DNA of 64,000 nucleotides from the NCBI GenBank assembly GCA_008973525.1, contig WACJ01000513.1, positions 2,666,001 to 2,730,000 on the forward strand, written 5' to 3'. The position numbers were made by a program, and so were the translations under genes. Origin of the DNA: Stenopsyche tienmushanensis (taxonomy: Eukaryota; Arthropoda; Insecta; Trichoptera; Stenopsychidae). The notes under the pieces are model-generated. The model saw only the letters and a list, made by a program, of their open reading frames with translations. It made no database searches and had not been told where the DNA came from. This document shows, one piece after another, positions 20,155 to 31,167 of the stretch; position 1 is the stretch's first letter; each line of letters opens with the position of its first letter.

Positions 20155-20555
20155 TACCTTTCAATAAGAACGATCAATATTTTGTTAGGTTATGATGGCC
20201 ATGTTTTTAAACAACGTATGAAAAGCTATAGGGATGAAGAATATCTAAAAAAAAATATCAAATCATCATCAATTTCAAAATCAAGACTTCGTTCGAGAAA
20301 CGTCTCGCGCCAAGAAAATCATATTTTTGGATGAATAGATATGCGAATAAGCAAAGTTATTCAATATATGGATACTAAAAACATATGGTTTTAACAGGAC
20401 AGCACATGCCATGATAGACATTTTGCACGAGCGATTTGAGGGCATGTTTATCTCGCGCGGCGGCGATCTAAACTTTTGAACGCCAATATCCTTTCAAATA
20501 CAAAATTGTGTGAATATCTTACACAGAACTTTCGTCCTTATTAAAATGCCCTGTA
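20155..20555 (+). mobile_element. TTTCAATAA-family DNA element, copy 1
   Basis: Ends are TACCTTTCAATAAGAACG and, on the other strand, TACAGGGCATTTTAATAAGG, flanked by TA. Inside, plus strand, MIDILHERFEGMFISRGG resembles the last part of Tc3/IS630-type transposases (LKxRIxxxF...CIxRxGGHFE). It is about 400 bp, hence an internally deleted copy. Related copies lie near 28518, 35059, 42700, 44853, 62035 and 63005. Confidence 0.6.
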
Positions 20556-20583
20556 TTAAAATTTTTAATCAAATTTAAACCAC

Positions 20584-20790
20584 AATTAATTATAGATTAT
20601 CAGTATTTGATTCCTTGTTACATTAATAACTGTAGCACTTATCGTAGAGCCCGATGTAGAACTTCTCTTAAGCCTGATTGTAATGCTTGTTGCGATGTTT
20701 CTCATATTACTCGATGTTGTTGGACTTGTCATAGTACTTGTCGAGGCATTTGACATAATTCTGGTCGAACCATTAAACCTACATAGTAGG
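20584..20790 (-). pseudogene. Open Ser/Thr-rich stretch, possibly a decayed exon
   Basis: The minus-strand frame reads NGSTRIMSNASTSTMTSPTT, then SSNMRNIATSITIRLKRSST and SGSTISATVINVT before a stop. Loosely repeated Ser/Thr-rich modules resemble mucin-like low complexity. No splice signals or start are convincing. Confidence 0.2.
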
Positions 20791-22199
20791 GGTTGACATA
20801 GTGGATGTTAATCGCATTGTATCAATCAATTCAAGACCTGGACATAAAATGATAAGTAAATTGTGATGATTTTGGGGTGGGTTGTATTAAGTCCCACCCG
20901 ACTTAAAATGTATGCCACCAAGCCATATTATGTAATAACGTATAATTACAATGCCATGCTCTATTTTCAACTCTTTAAGAGCTTATATAAATGCTCAAAC
21001 AGCTATGGAATGTTTGCAACAATGAAGTTTTCATTCAAAGATATCCAATAGAAGGAAACCATGGAAATGACCGTTGGTTCAATGTAAGGATTGGTTTAAG
21101 ATATTGAGCGCTTCACTGTTCAAGTATTAATTTTTAATATGTTTGGTTAGCAATTGGTTTGATATCGTGCCAAATTAGTATCGAACCCCTTATTCGAGAG
21201 CGAATATTGAGGGTGGGCGGGGTGTAATTTCTATTGATAAACACGTTTCACATGAAATAGGAATTGGATTGGCTCTCGATTATATTGGCGTGGAGTCACA
21301 CAGCATGAAATAATAAAATAGTGGAATTGGCGAAAATAGAAGAGGAAGAGTAAGAAATTGCAACAGCGGTAAAGGGAAATCCCGTTCCACAAAACGATAT
21401 AAAAATCCACCGCCGCGAGTATATAATAACAGAATTTCTCTCCTACTGATTGCGACACGTAGTATCTTAACACCCTTTCATACGGCTTCTATATATTATT
21501 ATGGCCGACAGCCCTATAATTTACTTCTTAGGTCAGAGGCTATCAACTCTCGGGCGCTTTGCGGGGGCGCTATTAAAAGCTAATTTTGTTTGTGTGCCAG
21601 AAAACGTCCCCATTCCAATGTGAACCGCGCGAAGAAATCATGATTAAATGCGGCAAACATTTTAAATTACCATCTATTAAAAACCCGGCATAACCACAAC
21701 GAGTCCCATAACCACAAGATAATTTTTTTAAAAATAAATTCGCAATTCCACTGGGCATCGGCATTTATATCATGATCAATTTGTTCGATTGCCGTATTGC
21801 CAGTTTTTAATGTTAATATATTTTTTTCTCGGCGGTTGAGATCCCCCGATGTACAGTGTGGTCCAACCACTCCCATACAAGCGCTAACACAGCCTTAGAC
21901 ATAATAGGAAAAACCTTGGCAGGCCACAGATCCTGCTGGAACGTGTGTACACAATATTGTCACAAAATGGAATCTCTTTGTCCGGCCCTGTATAAAGAGG
22001 GCGTGAAGTGAGACACATTATTATTTTACACCTTACGTGGTGTTCGTTCAAACTGTGGGGCACACGAGGCCCTTGACGAAACTGTCGATAATTTATATCT
22101 GTTTTTTTTAAGCTCCGAATAATATTCATCCCTGTGTATTTGATGGGACTTATCGAACCGCCTTTAAGCTTGCCTGGATCACTTAATATCAATTTATAA
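20791..22199. other. Gene-poor stretch
   Basis: Unique sequence of mixed composition. Short open frames on both strands (for example 21884-22204 minus) show no recognisable domain. Confidence 0.4.
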
Positions 22200-22415
22200 T
22201 ACAACCCTTCTATATCTTCGAGATAAAAACCGCGCTATAGAAGCAAAACGCTATAGGAAGATAGGCACTCATACAAAATTTGTAGCGTATATAGTTTGTC
22301 AACAAATGCAAGTGACTAATACGCGCGATGGAGCATTGACATTATACGTATTTTACCCATTTCTTTTATATAAAAAATGCTGCAAACGAAATGGACGCTA
22401 TAGGAGGGACGAATA
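22200..22415 (+). mobile_element. pogo-like MITE, copy 1
   Basis: Its ends (ACAACCCTTCTATA, and CTATAGGAGGG on the other side) and interior (GCTATAGAAGCAAAACGCTA, then CATACAAAATTTGTA, then TTTTACCCATTTCTT) align with the better copy at 34698-34905, in reverse orientation. Confidence 0.55.
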
Positions 22416-22668
22416 GACATAAAAAAATTAGCACTCATTCAGCTCATACTTTGATGATGTTTTAGAATTATATTCAAAATGAATACAAACACAAAAAGCT
22501 TCAAGTTTAAGCAGTAAGTTCTGATTCTGTGTGAATATCTCATAGCATGTTTTAAATTGGTAACACTTGATTTGGCTGACTGTGTGATTTACATCATACA
22601 TGCGTACAGTAGATTAGACTTATTAAAGCATCGTCATTATTATCATCTTTTTAGAGATTAAAGATGGA

Positions 22669-23225
22669 TAGTCCCAGATGTACCCGACCTAACAAAGAAA
22701 TCACATATATAACTTCTATAGCGTTGAGATAGTGTCTACGCTATAGAAATAAAACGCTATAGAGAATATATCTATTAAATGAATACACGTTTAGTTTGTT
22801 TACTGTACTCTGTAGGAGGATATATTTATTGACTGTATTCTTAACATAGTGAGCAAACACGGCGCTCATCTTGCGCACATCTTTTTCATGTACAAATTTT
22901 CAGCCAATATGTGTGATACAGCACTTTTACAAACACGAACCATGTCTGCTATCTTGCGCACTTTCAGTCGACGGTCATCCTATACAATTTTATGAATGTT
23001 CTTCACTATTTCTGACATAGTACAGTCTTGGCAGCTCGTATGATACCATTTAAACTCTGCTAGTCTGATAGTCGTTCACTATTAATGACTGCCAAATAAA
23101 TACTGAACAACATAGCATCTTCAAACTTAGATCTTAAGCTTTATAAAATAGGTATTTTTACCATAGTATTTAAATTTAAAAAAATAACTGTTATCTATTT
23201 ATCAGGTCGGGTACTTCTGGGACTA
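22669..23225 (-). mobile_element. Mariner relic with intact terminal repeats and HTH remnant
   Basis: Terminal inverted repeats TAGTCCCAGATGTACCCGAC and TAGTCCCAGAAGTACCCGAC, with TA at both ends, mark a 557-bp element. Its minus strand encodes CQDCTMSEIVKNIHKIV, stop, DDRRLKVRKIADMVRVCKSA, then VSHILAENLYMKKMCARWAP. This is the second half of a mauritiana-type mariner HTH domain (DDRRLxVxEIAxxxxIxxxxVxxIL and KLCARWVPRLLT). The catalytic region is deleted. A pogo-like MITE fragment lies within it at about 22712-22830. Confidence 0.7.
22712..22830. mobile_element. pogo-like MITE fragment, copy 2
   Basis: CTTCTATAGCGTTGAGATA and CGCTATAGAAATAAAACGC match the ends of the pogo-like MITE family. 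The rest is shortened, and it sits inside the mariner relic. Confidence 0.4.
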
Positions 23226-23983
23226 TTTTCGAAATTAAATGTGCTAAATTCTCCTATTCCTTATTGTTCCAGAATATTTTTATATTCCATATGTTGATAA
23301 AATGCGATCAAAAGATTATTTGGTATTGGAGTATATTTAGACGTATCAGAAGACACGTGTGTTTATTTAAACAAAAGTGGGCGCACGTATATTTCTCATT
23401 GACAGTCCAGGAATGAAAGGGTCTCCATCCCGCTCTTCACGCACGGGAGTGAATGGGAGAATGTATCCGTTTCCCTCGCGCAAGAAAAATCACTTGTCAG
23501 GCCAAATAAGACACATTCTGCGGGTAGTTCTTCGCTCCCAGGCGGGGTGGACATTGTCCGCTGGCCTGGGGGTGGCACGGGGATGGCTCGGTTGACCCTC
23601 TCGCAGGTTTCCCTAGATTTTTATTCGTGTGTTCGTGTTAATAGCGTGCGTGTGCGTGTGTGTGGGTCGTGGCTTTTCTTATGATACAATGTGTCGCCGG
23701 TTCCACATAACACCGAACCGGGACAGCACATAAATAAGTGAGCCTGGACTACACCTATGTTATTTATGCTCAAACATGGCCGTGCTAAACCCTACTTACT
23801 CCTATTAATTTTTATGCCGACGAATAAAATCAAGTTTTAGAACCGAAACTAATGCAGGGATTTCTTCCCGGTCAAAATGTTTTATATTTATTTTTAAGCA
23901 AACACGCTCTAACTACAAACTCCCGAAACTATAACATGTCCATTGGATATTAGACAATGAAAATTTTAGCTTTTAACAGAACG
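23226..23983. other. Gene-poor stretch
   Basis: Holds a GC-richer section (23390-23600) with open frames on both strands but no recognisable domain, and a short GT-rich microsatellite at 23645-23664. Confidence 0.4.
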
Positions 23984-24134
23984 AATGCAATATTACAGAA
24001 TGCGGCAGGGAAACTTCCTTATTTAAAATACGCGTCCTAATGTAACAATTATTCCGAGAAGAATAAAATGTCACTCATTCGAAAGAGCAAATTCTAAAAA
24101 ATAGTATCCTTGCCGCATCCTGTAATATTGCATT
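23984..24134. mobile_element. 151-bp inverted-repeat MITE
   Basis: Arms of 32 bp (23984-24015 and 24103-24134) match at 29 positions. Each begins AATGCAATATTACAG and includes ATGCGGCA. There is no coding sequence and no clear target duplication, so the superfamily cannot be named. Confidence 0.6.
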
Positions 24135-24254
24135 ATATCAGCATGATGATATTAGGTTATCCTAAAAGAAATGGATTATTTTATAATAACTTAAAACGTC
24201 GCCATAAAATGTATCGGCATTATTAATAAAATAATATCACGCCTTTTGCAAGTT

Positions 24255-25405
24255 TGATGTCGTCGGGCGTCGAACAGAAAGACTCTCGTCTAAGATGACT
24301 TCTTTATTAAACACGGAGATTTGACGGCGGAAAGGACGTCTTCCCGCAGCCAGGAAAACGATCCTCACAACTCTCGCCTCTTGCGCGTCATCGCCGAACC
24401 CGAAACGGTACACGCTAGAGAATCCAATCCCGAGCCAAAATCCCGGGGATCCCGGGATCAATCCCGGTTGATAAATTTGATCAAAAATTACTAATCCATT
24501 TGTTCAATATAAAAAATAACTTGAAGGCCAAAGAATTTTATTTATTTAAGAAAAGATAAAAATACAATTTAAAAATAGATAAACAAAACACTAAAAAAAT
24601 CAAATATTATTTTGAAAATAAACCCTTGCTGCTGAAGATGCACGCTCAGCCTCCACACTCGTTGGGGGTATCGTCATAAGATATTTAAATGCTAGTTCGA
24701 GTTGATGATAGCGTGAGTCCTCATTTTCGTATAACACCATCAATTTGACTGATAAAATTCCTTTCTGCTGAGACACGGACTAAATCTCGCGAAATTCCCG
24801 ATTTCCCGACAAATTATTTATTTCCGTCGCTGCAGATGAATACTTATATACTATAATACTTTGATGTAATTCGTAATTATACTACGGAGGAATACAAAAA
24901 TTCTGAACCCCGCATCTATTATATTTCATATCGTTATTCACATTATTAAAGTCGAGGTGTAGTAAATACACCACCGGTAGGGAAAGGTTACTATAACAAT
25001 TTGAAAAACATACATGTACGCTATATGTTTTTCAAAATGTACTGCCCCTAGGCGTCGCCTAAGTTCGCCAATTAGTAATCACGCCACTGTTTCCAAACGT
25101 CCAGATTTCGTCGGGAATGTCTCGATTTAGTAGCCTTCATCGTGTTGGTGAGGTGTACGATTTGTGTTAGATAAAAATTTCAATCCCGGGATTTTTCGGG
25201 ATTACGTTTACTAGTCCCGGGATTTTTAAGTACCTAAAACTGTCCGGGATCCCGGGATTGGATTCCCTAGTACACGCGCAAGAAGCGATCGGCGTCGCTC
25301 CTTATTCCTCGCGCTGTTAAATTGAAACATTGCGCCCAAAGAGAGACGAAAGATGTCGCCGTTAATCTGGCGAAATAAATCTGCACATGCTACAAATGTA
25401 TAAAC
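24255..25405 (-). mobile_element. Putative solo LTR split by a hAT insertion
   Basis: Removing 24416-25277 leaves a sequence that aligns with 63125-63550. Both, read on the minus strand, contain CGATCGCTTCTTGCG, then GCGCAAGAGGCG-type blocks, then GGCTGCGGGAAG, a TTTAATAAAGA poly(A)-like site, and GAGTCTTTCTGTTCGACGCC. Poly(A) signal then short tail is the usual layout of a retroelement LTR. No internal coding region lies beside it. The type (gypsy-like) is inferred. Confidence 0.5.
24416..25269 (-). mobile_element. Non-autonomous hAT element with an 8-bp target duplication
   Basis: An 854-bp insert flanked by GTACACGC (24408-24415 and 25270-25277), the 8-bp duplication typical of hAT. The ends are TAGAGAATCCAATCCCG and TAGGGAATCCAATCCCG, inverted. 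The minus strand around 24740-24610 encodes KLMVLYENEDSRYHQ, LELAFKYLMTIPP and TSVEAERASSAARVYF, the conserved hAT C-terminal dimerisation motif (TSVEAERxFSAAG). The remainder of the transposase is gone. The uninterrupted site is seen in the sister LTR at 63402-63412. Confidence 0.8.
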
Positions 25406-25477
25406 TCCAAGCGGCATTTGGTCGGAATGAGAACGAGAATCATTTCTGCTCTCTCCGTCACACACACACACGTGTAT

Positions 25478-25600
25478 ATAGACACGCTACGCGCATGCGT
25501 CGCGTCTGCTGAGTATATACGCAATATAAAGCAAGCAGTTTCACTTTTTATATATTACACAAACGCGCCTAATTTTTTAGTTAACAATTTCCATCGATCC
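25478..25600 (+). repeat. Dispersed repeat R2, copy 3
   Basis: Has ACGCTACGCGCATGCGTC, then TATATATTACACAAACG and TTTTAGTTAACAATTTCC. A short (CA)n run precedes it at 25459-25471. Confidence 0.55.
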
Positions 25601-26289
25601 TTTGGATAACCGAAGAGGAGTTCAATAAATAAATCTAAAACTAGAATAAAAATTAACTTAAGAATAGCTCGGACGACATCTTTAGCCAATCTAAAATTCC
25701 ATGCTGGATTTTCCGAATCAAATAGCGAAATTGTTTCTTAGCCACCGGTCGTCCATGGCGGCAATTAAATATTCAGTGGTGATACAAAATGGGAATGGAA
25801 GAAAGCGAATCGGTGTAACATGATATGTTTCGAGTGACGACCCTGGCAGTGTCCACGCGTGTCATGGACCCTTCTTCATAATACATGCGTTGACCTGTCT
25901 TTTATACCCACCTTAAGAACTTACACGGGAACAAGCGCACATACATAATACCCCATAGCCTTTCAGCGCTCGTTAAATATGCATGCCATCTCCATAGTGG
26001 TGTTCATCCAACTCTTGAGGCGTCTGTCTTTAATATTTTAGCAGCCACGGACCGATCGGTCAAGACGCTCATTAAGGGATGACCTGACGCCTCAAACTTG
26101 GGAAACCACTTTGCCTCCTTCGATTTCAAACCTCAAAACCAAATGGGAATTTGGATATTTGTGACTATCTTTCATGCCATTTTATTTAAATGAGAACTAC
26201 GTTCATAAGCGGATACGATGAAAATTCAAATAAAATATCAAAGCTTCATTGATAAAAGAGGAAAAACATCCTAATTACTAGACAATGCG
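25601..26289. other. Gene-poor stretch
   Basis: Unique sequence with no recognised feature. Confidence 0.4.
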
Positions 26290-26684
26290 ACGTTCCACCC
26301 ATCTATAGAAAGTTTAAACCTGATCGATGAAATGGTTAATTAAAGAAATATCTGCCTCAGAAGAACAAGGTCGAGAAGACGTAGAAGAAATTGCGAGGGG
26401 GTAGATATTGGTCCTACAAATTCTGGATCTTTTCAGTGTTTAGATGTCACCATGAAATGGCTTGAAAACCAAGAAGAGTTTGATTCGGCACAACTTATAT
26501 ATCTAAGAGTATTCGAGATTTAGATCGCTTCTAAAAGAAGAACTAGCTTAAAGTCAAAAAAAAATAATTGATTATATGTTTATGTAAATCTAGACAAATA
26601 AAAATTATTCATATTTTCACTGTCAATTATGATTATTTTCGTTACGGATTTTTAATTAGTCCGAATAGTCGATGTTTTACTGTA
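26290..26684 (+). mobile_element. pogo/Tigger element, 3' end with transposase C-terminus
   Basis: Plus-strand frame from 26431 reads FQCLDVTMKWLENQEEFDSA, QLIYLRVFEI, stop, IASKRRTSLKSKKK. This matches the Tigger/jerky C-terminus (ALxWLExQxExDxxQLLLLRRIRDLAAKKRxxxLKQxxI). At 26683 the other strand shows TACAGTAAAACATCGACTAT, a pogo-type terminal repeat ending at a TA. The 5' part is missing or unrecognisable. Confidence 0.7.
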
Positions 26685-26878
26685 TGTCAAATCAGCACAA
26701 TGCTAGGAAAAATTGCAGGGAGCAATGGAAAAAATCGTCGGTCTGCGCACGAAGGGTTATCCAGATATATATCATTCGAACCCCAATTCACAACTAACAT
26801 TTTTTATGTTTTAAGTCCGATCGAAAGAAAATGGATGCTAAACTCTCAAACAATATAATGTTGTGAATGTGTGAATCA

Positions 26879-26990
26879 GCATCCTCTGTTGCGCAACGCG
26901 TAATTATTCGTTTATTCATAAACGAAGGTGTTAAAATCAAATTAAATTTTGCCATTCATCCGATTGCGATGAAACTTTGGTGAGTTATTG
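26879..26990 (+). repeat. Dispersed repeat R4, copy 1 (TTGCGCAACGCGT family)
   Basis: GCATCCTCTGTTGCGCAACG is followed by CGT and AT-rich sequence, then AAACGAAGG and TAAAATCAA. The same blocks occur at 37024, 39757 (inverted) and 52163 (inverted). Confidence 0.55.
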
Positions 26991-27034
26991 CTGTATCCAA
27001 TAGTGTTTTTAAATTTGCACAGCTACATTTAACA

Positions 27035-27120
27035 AAGCATAGCAAGCGTTCGGTATTCGGTGGACTATGCCGGAAGACAATATTGAACCCGGTTCGTTAA
27101 TATATTCGGACAGTTGATGT
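27035..27120 (+). pseudogene. Merlin-like transposase scrap
   Basis: RSVFGGLCRKT, followed after a frame change by EDNIEPGSLIYSDS, corresponds to the FGGLCRETREYF and IxPGTxIxSDxW segments of ISXO2/Merlin transposases with the sequence between them deleted. It is independent of the relic at 12 kb. Confidence 0.5.
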
Positions 27121-28034
27121 GAATACAAGACTCAAGAATTGTAAGATGCTGTATGGCAAATATAAATATAAATATTTGCATTTGCGCAATACAAAAAATA
27201 CCAATGCAATAGCTTAATGCAGTTGAACGTCTATATATCGTCTCGACGCATTTTTGGCCATTAATTTTCACACAAACAGGAATGATTTTATCTTCAGATT
27301 TTTTTAATATGTTGATTGATATTATAATAAAAACTGATCGATTAAATCTGCAAATATTATGCATTTTTATTTTTTAAATCATGATTTGTGCAAACTCTTA
27401 TGCCGAGCAATGTGAATGATCCCCTTGGCACACAGGGTTGAGTCATAATGCAAAATGGCTATATTAATTCGCAAGGGGACATAACGAAATCAATAAATCT
27501 CTCCCGGGGGAGGTGTTGATGTGTTTATCTAATAACAACCGTAAATATGTGCCAAATAAAGATACAGGGGATGAAGAGTGGAGTTATTCCTCCTCTGTCG
27601 CTGCGGAGATGAATGGATATGCAAAGTGGAGCACCCTGTGTGCGCGAGATACAGGATGCTTCTAAAGAGCCGCGTGGCCCGGGCGTAATGGACGCCTTTT
27701 CGGGCACGTGTCCTTGCCCATTCATCAGGGCAAAACATCACGCGGTTATTCATTACAAGGGTAACTCGTGTCCGATACATGCCTTCTGCATATATTTTTG
27801 ATTTCTTTCATTGTCTGCCCTTCCAGATCAGGCTGACGGGGCATGTTTTATGAAAGCCATACAATCGGAGCCCCAGTTTCATTCATTCTCTTTGCAATTA
27901 TTCCATGTTGCAGATTAACACGGCTCTTTAAAAGTACATTTCAGCCATGTATTAATTCGTTTGTTGGCCTTTTTGTGTTCGAATATCCTAAACAAGAAGG
28001 GCTTTTTGTATACGTTTCCTTGTAATTTTCTTAA
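27121..28034. other. Gene-poor stretch, GC-richer unique island
   Basis: The part at 27420-27960 is GC-richer than its surroundings and free of the repeats seen elsewhere. Open frames on both strands overlap and none has a recognisable domain. A conserved non-coding element is possible but unproven. Confidence 0.3.
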
Positions 28035-28205
28035 TTGCTTGTTGACTTCTCGACTGAAGCTGCTTCCTATGATCTAAACTGGATGATATGGATATCGATG
28101 ATATGCGGCTTCGACAGGATTGCGCTGTGCCACACAACGTATACCATGATGGACATTCTTCAAGAGCGAATTGAAGGCATGTTGCGATTTATCGCCTTAG
28201 AAAGC
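28035..28205 (+). pseudogene. Tc/mariner-type transposase C-terminal scrap
   Basis: The frame SYDLNWMIWISMICGFDRIA, then LCHTTYTMMDILQERIEGML, fits SPDLNPLDFFLWGYLKDxVY and xxLxxLKxRIxxA of Tc3/IS630 transposases, with many substitutions. The same DILxERxE block occurs in the TTTCAATAA family. Confidence 0.45.
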
Positions 28206-28516
28206 ATTAACACCCATTGGTGGGCGGCAGTGACCATTTTGACTACTATTGCCATATATAGTAGATGATAATAAAACCAACATAAATTTAATCCCATGCA
28301 TTTGGATAGACTCACAGATATCGATATACAATCAAAATTATACATGCGAAATTTGGCTATTTGTTAATTACTATGGCCAAAATTTTGATTACTAGGGCCA
28401 ATTTTTAATTTAATTATAGCCGGCGGTCTACCAACATTGTATGCGTTGAATGTTCATAATAAAAGTAGTAATTTAAAGACAAAGATAAGCTTAAATTTTA
28501 AATAAACATAGATAAT
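28206..28516. other. Intergenic stretch
   Basis: I see nothing recognisable here. Confidence 0.4.
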
Positions 28517-28700
28517 ATAGGATATTTCAATAGAGACGCTTAAGTTTTGTTAAATCATAACGGCCATGTTATTGAAGCAATGTCTATTAAACTTATTGTG
28601 AATTGTTTAGTAATATATGGCAAATTATCACAAGAGGTTATAAAGCTGAACAATATGTACAAATGATTTTATTTTTAAAATTCCGCCGGAATAAAAAAAA
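28517..28700 (+). mobile_element. TTTCAATAA-family element, left end only
   Basis: TAGGATATTTCAATAGAGAC, then ATAACGGCCATGTTATTGAA and AATATATGGCAAATTATCAC, aligns with the left 180 bp of the copy at 35059. Confidence 0.55.
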
Positions 28701-30359
28701 ATACCCCATCGTCAATGTCTATTATGATACCGTAGTTGTTGAATAAACTCAAAATCCACAGGTAATGTTATTTTACAACAAGCACGAAGTATTGATGTTA
28801 TGGATCAGATGCTTGGGGAGTATATATAAAAATGGTAGATCAATGCCTGGTACACACGAGGCTGGTTTTCAAGCTAGTAGAGCAAGCAAATGCTGGTAAG
28901 CTGGGAGTGTGATATCTCTAGTTCCGTTTTTGACCTAAAAAATCTCACCGAATTACACCAAAAATGTATATAAATTCTAATGGATCAGCTGGTGACACCA
29001 AATGTAGAAGAAAAGATAAACAAAGAGTTCGATCTGAAAGATGTTTTCCCTCATTAGCAGATTTCCAAGATACGCTCATACATTTTATAGATCCCATTTT
29101 AATCCCGTCTGGCGATCGTTTTAGTGGGTGATTTTCACGATTAGATTTCTCTACGCTCGGTACAAATAATAAAAAGGCTTTATATGGCGTCGACGTGGTG
29201 TTTTTTAACCGTCGCACCGGTCTCGTGTTCCTTTTTTGCTTGCATATAGCGGCGTGTACAATTAAAGTCATCTTAGGCGATAGTGGCGAGCCAAAGAATG
29301 CCGAGGGCCTATTGTCCATCAAAAGAGACACTGGCCCTTTGGCAGATAGCCAATCAGCATTGAGCACTTGAAACAATTACTTTGAATCATTCTTAATTCC
29401 GCCCTTTCCTTGCTCGCCGTGTTAAGTCCTTATCTGGAGTCTGAATTAAAATGAACCCAACCCACTCGCTCTGCACAATCGATACAGAAGATACGACTGT
29501 CCACCGATTCTCTCAAATCTACTCTTTCTCCTTTTTCGCATTTAGGAGTCGTATTGACGGGGGTGGCCTCGATTGTTCCGAGACCACATTGAAATGTATG
29601 CCACACGCCATATACACTATCGTTCGGCTTTTTATAAATTCTTATATTACCATCACTTTGAATATTTAGAGATTCCGTGAGGCTTGCTGCATTGCTTTGT
29701 GGCTTTATAATTTATTTGCAAAGCTGCTATTATTTGTTATTGAGCATGTCTTGCACCTTATAAAACAAATAATTTTGATTGACGGTAAGTAATCATTTTT
29801 TTTGCATACACAAATGCTATACAACTGGGTAAAATCCAATAAAAATAGATGATTGCACGCACCTGCTGCGGGCGCACTCGCGTGATACAGAGAGAGTATA
29901 CCCACACACGTTGCGTGCATCACTTTATAGCGCTATATTTACAATGCCGGAATTTCTAATACAATATAACTATTTATTCAAATCTCAAACATTACATTAA
30001 CAATATATTTTATTGTTCTGTCATGTTTCAATTAATTTTTCAAGCATGTTTTTCAAATATATAGAAGATAGTAAAATTTAAACCGTGGACAACACGTTTA
30101 CATTATTATTAATATTCAGTTAATAGGTCTACGTCCATTTTGGTGTGCATTTTGGATAAATGTGCACAGCTCGAGAAAATATTAAATCCACACACAATCC
30201 ATCACAATCCAGTCACATTTGCATGACGATATACAAGCAAAAATTATAATAATTTACAACGAGTGTCGTGAATCATGTAATATGAACGAATTTACAGTTG
30301 TAAATGTATACATTGTTATTAAAAATGAATTTTCATCAATATTAGCAAACGTACGAAAG
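28701..30359. other. Gene-poor stretch with GC-richer unique islands
   Basis: The section at 28945-29420 is open for 143 codons on the minus strand without a recognisable domain. The rest is AT-rich and unremarkable. Confidence 0.35.
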
Positions 30360-30893
30360 TAGGCTGAAAACTAATGCACACATGCTTGTGGAGCGCGAAC
30401 TAAAACAAATAGCATTTTCGCACAAAAAGTACAATGTTTAAGTTTAAAAATTATGTATTTATTTTTCAACATAGTCTCCGTAACAAGTCTTTTCATTCCG
30501 TCAATGAAAAATTCTTCCGATTTGTTTCGAATCCAGCATTTTTTCAGGTGATGTAATGATTATCTTTGAGGTTTCTAATCACAAGGCGCTAGATCGGAAA
30601 AATAAGCATTGGATGTCCGCTGTGTATGGCTTTTCCAAGCTTGAAACCATGACATTTAATTATCTATTGATTTACAGTTAATTTATCAACAGCACCGTCA
30701 CAATAAATGACGATGAATCTCAGTAGGAGTCGCTTTTTTAGCAGTTAAAAATTCGACAACAGCACGCTATTTAGCCACGTTTTCGCTTCTCCAAATACAC
30801 TGGAAGAATATTACTTCCATATGTTATCGGGTGCGTTTCTGAAGATTATTTCGTTAGAGATCTACAAGCATAAGTGCATTAGTTTTCAGCCTA
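30360..30893 (-). mobile_element. Deleted mariner with terminal repeats
   Basis: Ends are TAGGCTGAAAACTAATGCAC and its inverse with a matching ATGCTTGT inner part, each starting at a TA. Reading the minus strand near 30600-30480, LKKCWIRNKSEEFFIDGMKR, then LVTETMLKNKYI, resembles the mariner C-terminus (DFFxxGIxxLxxRWxKCIxxxGDYVE). Total 534 bp, so non-autonomous. Confidence 0.6.
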
Positions 30894-30975
30894 CCCTCGC
30901 AAAATCTCCTGCTGTTACAAAGAATGTCTAAAATCCTTAGTGATATTTACTGGGTTAATATTTCCTCAACCATCC

Positions 30976-31167
30976 TATCCCTCCTATAGTGTCTGCTTCA
31001 TCTGCGGTGACTTTTAACGTAAGCAACGACAAAAATATGTAAGGTCAATGCCCCCGCGTATTAGTTACTTATTAACAAACTAAACACATTAAATTTTTGC
31101 ATGGGCGTCTAACTTTCTATAGTGTTTTGCTGATCCCTATCTCGACGCTATAGAAGGGTTGACTGTA
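30976..31167 (+). mobile_element. pogo-like MITE, copy 3
   Basis: CCCTCCTATAGTGTCTGCTTC at the left and CTCGACGCTATAGAAGGGTT-GACTG-TA at the right. The interior matches the copy at 34698. Confidence 0.6.
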
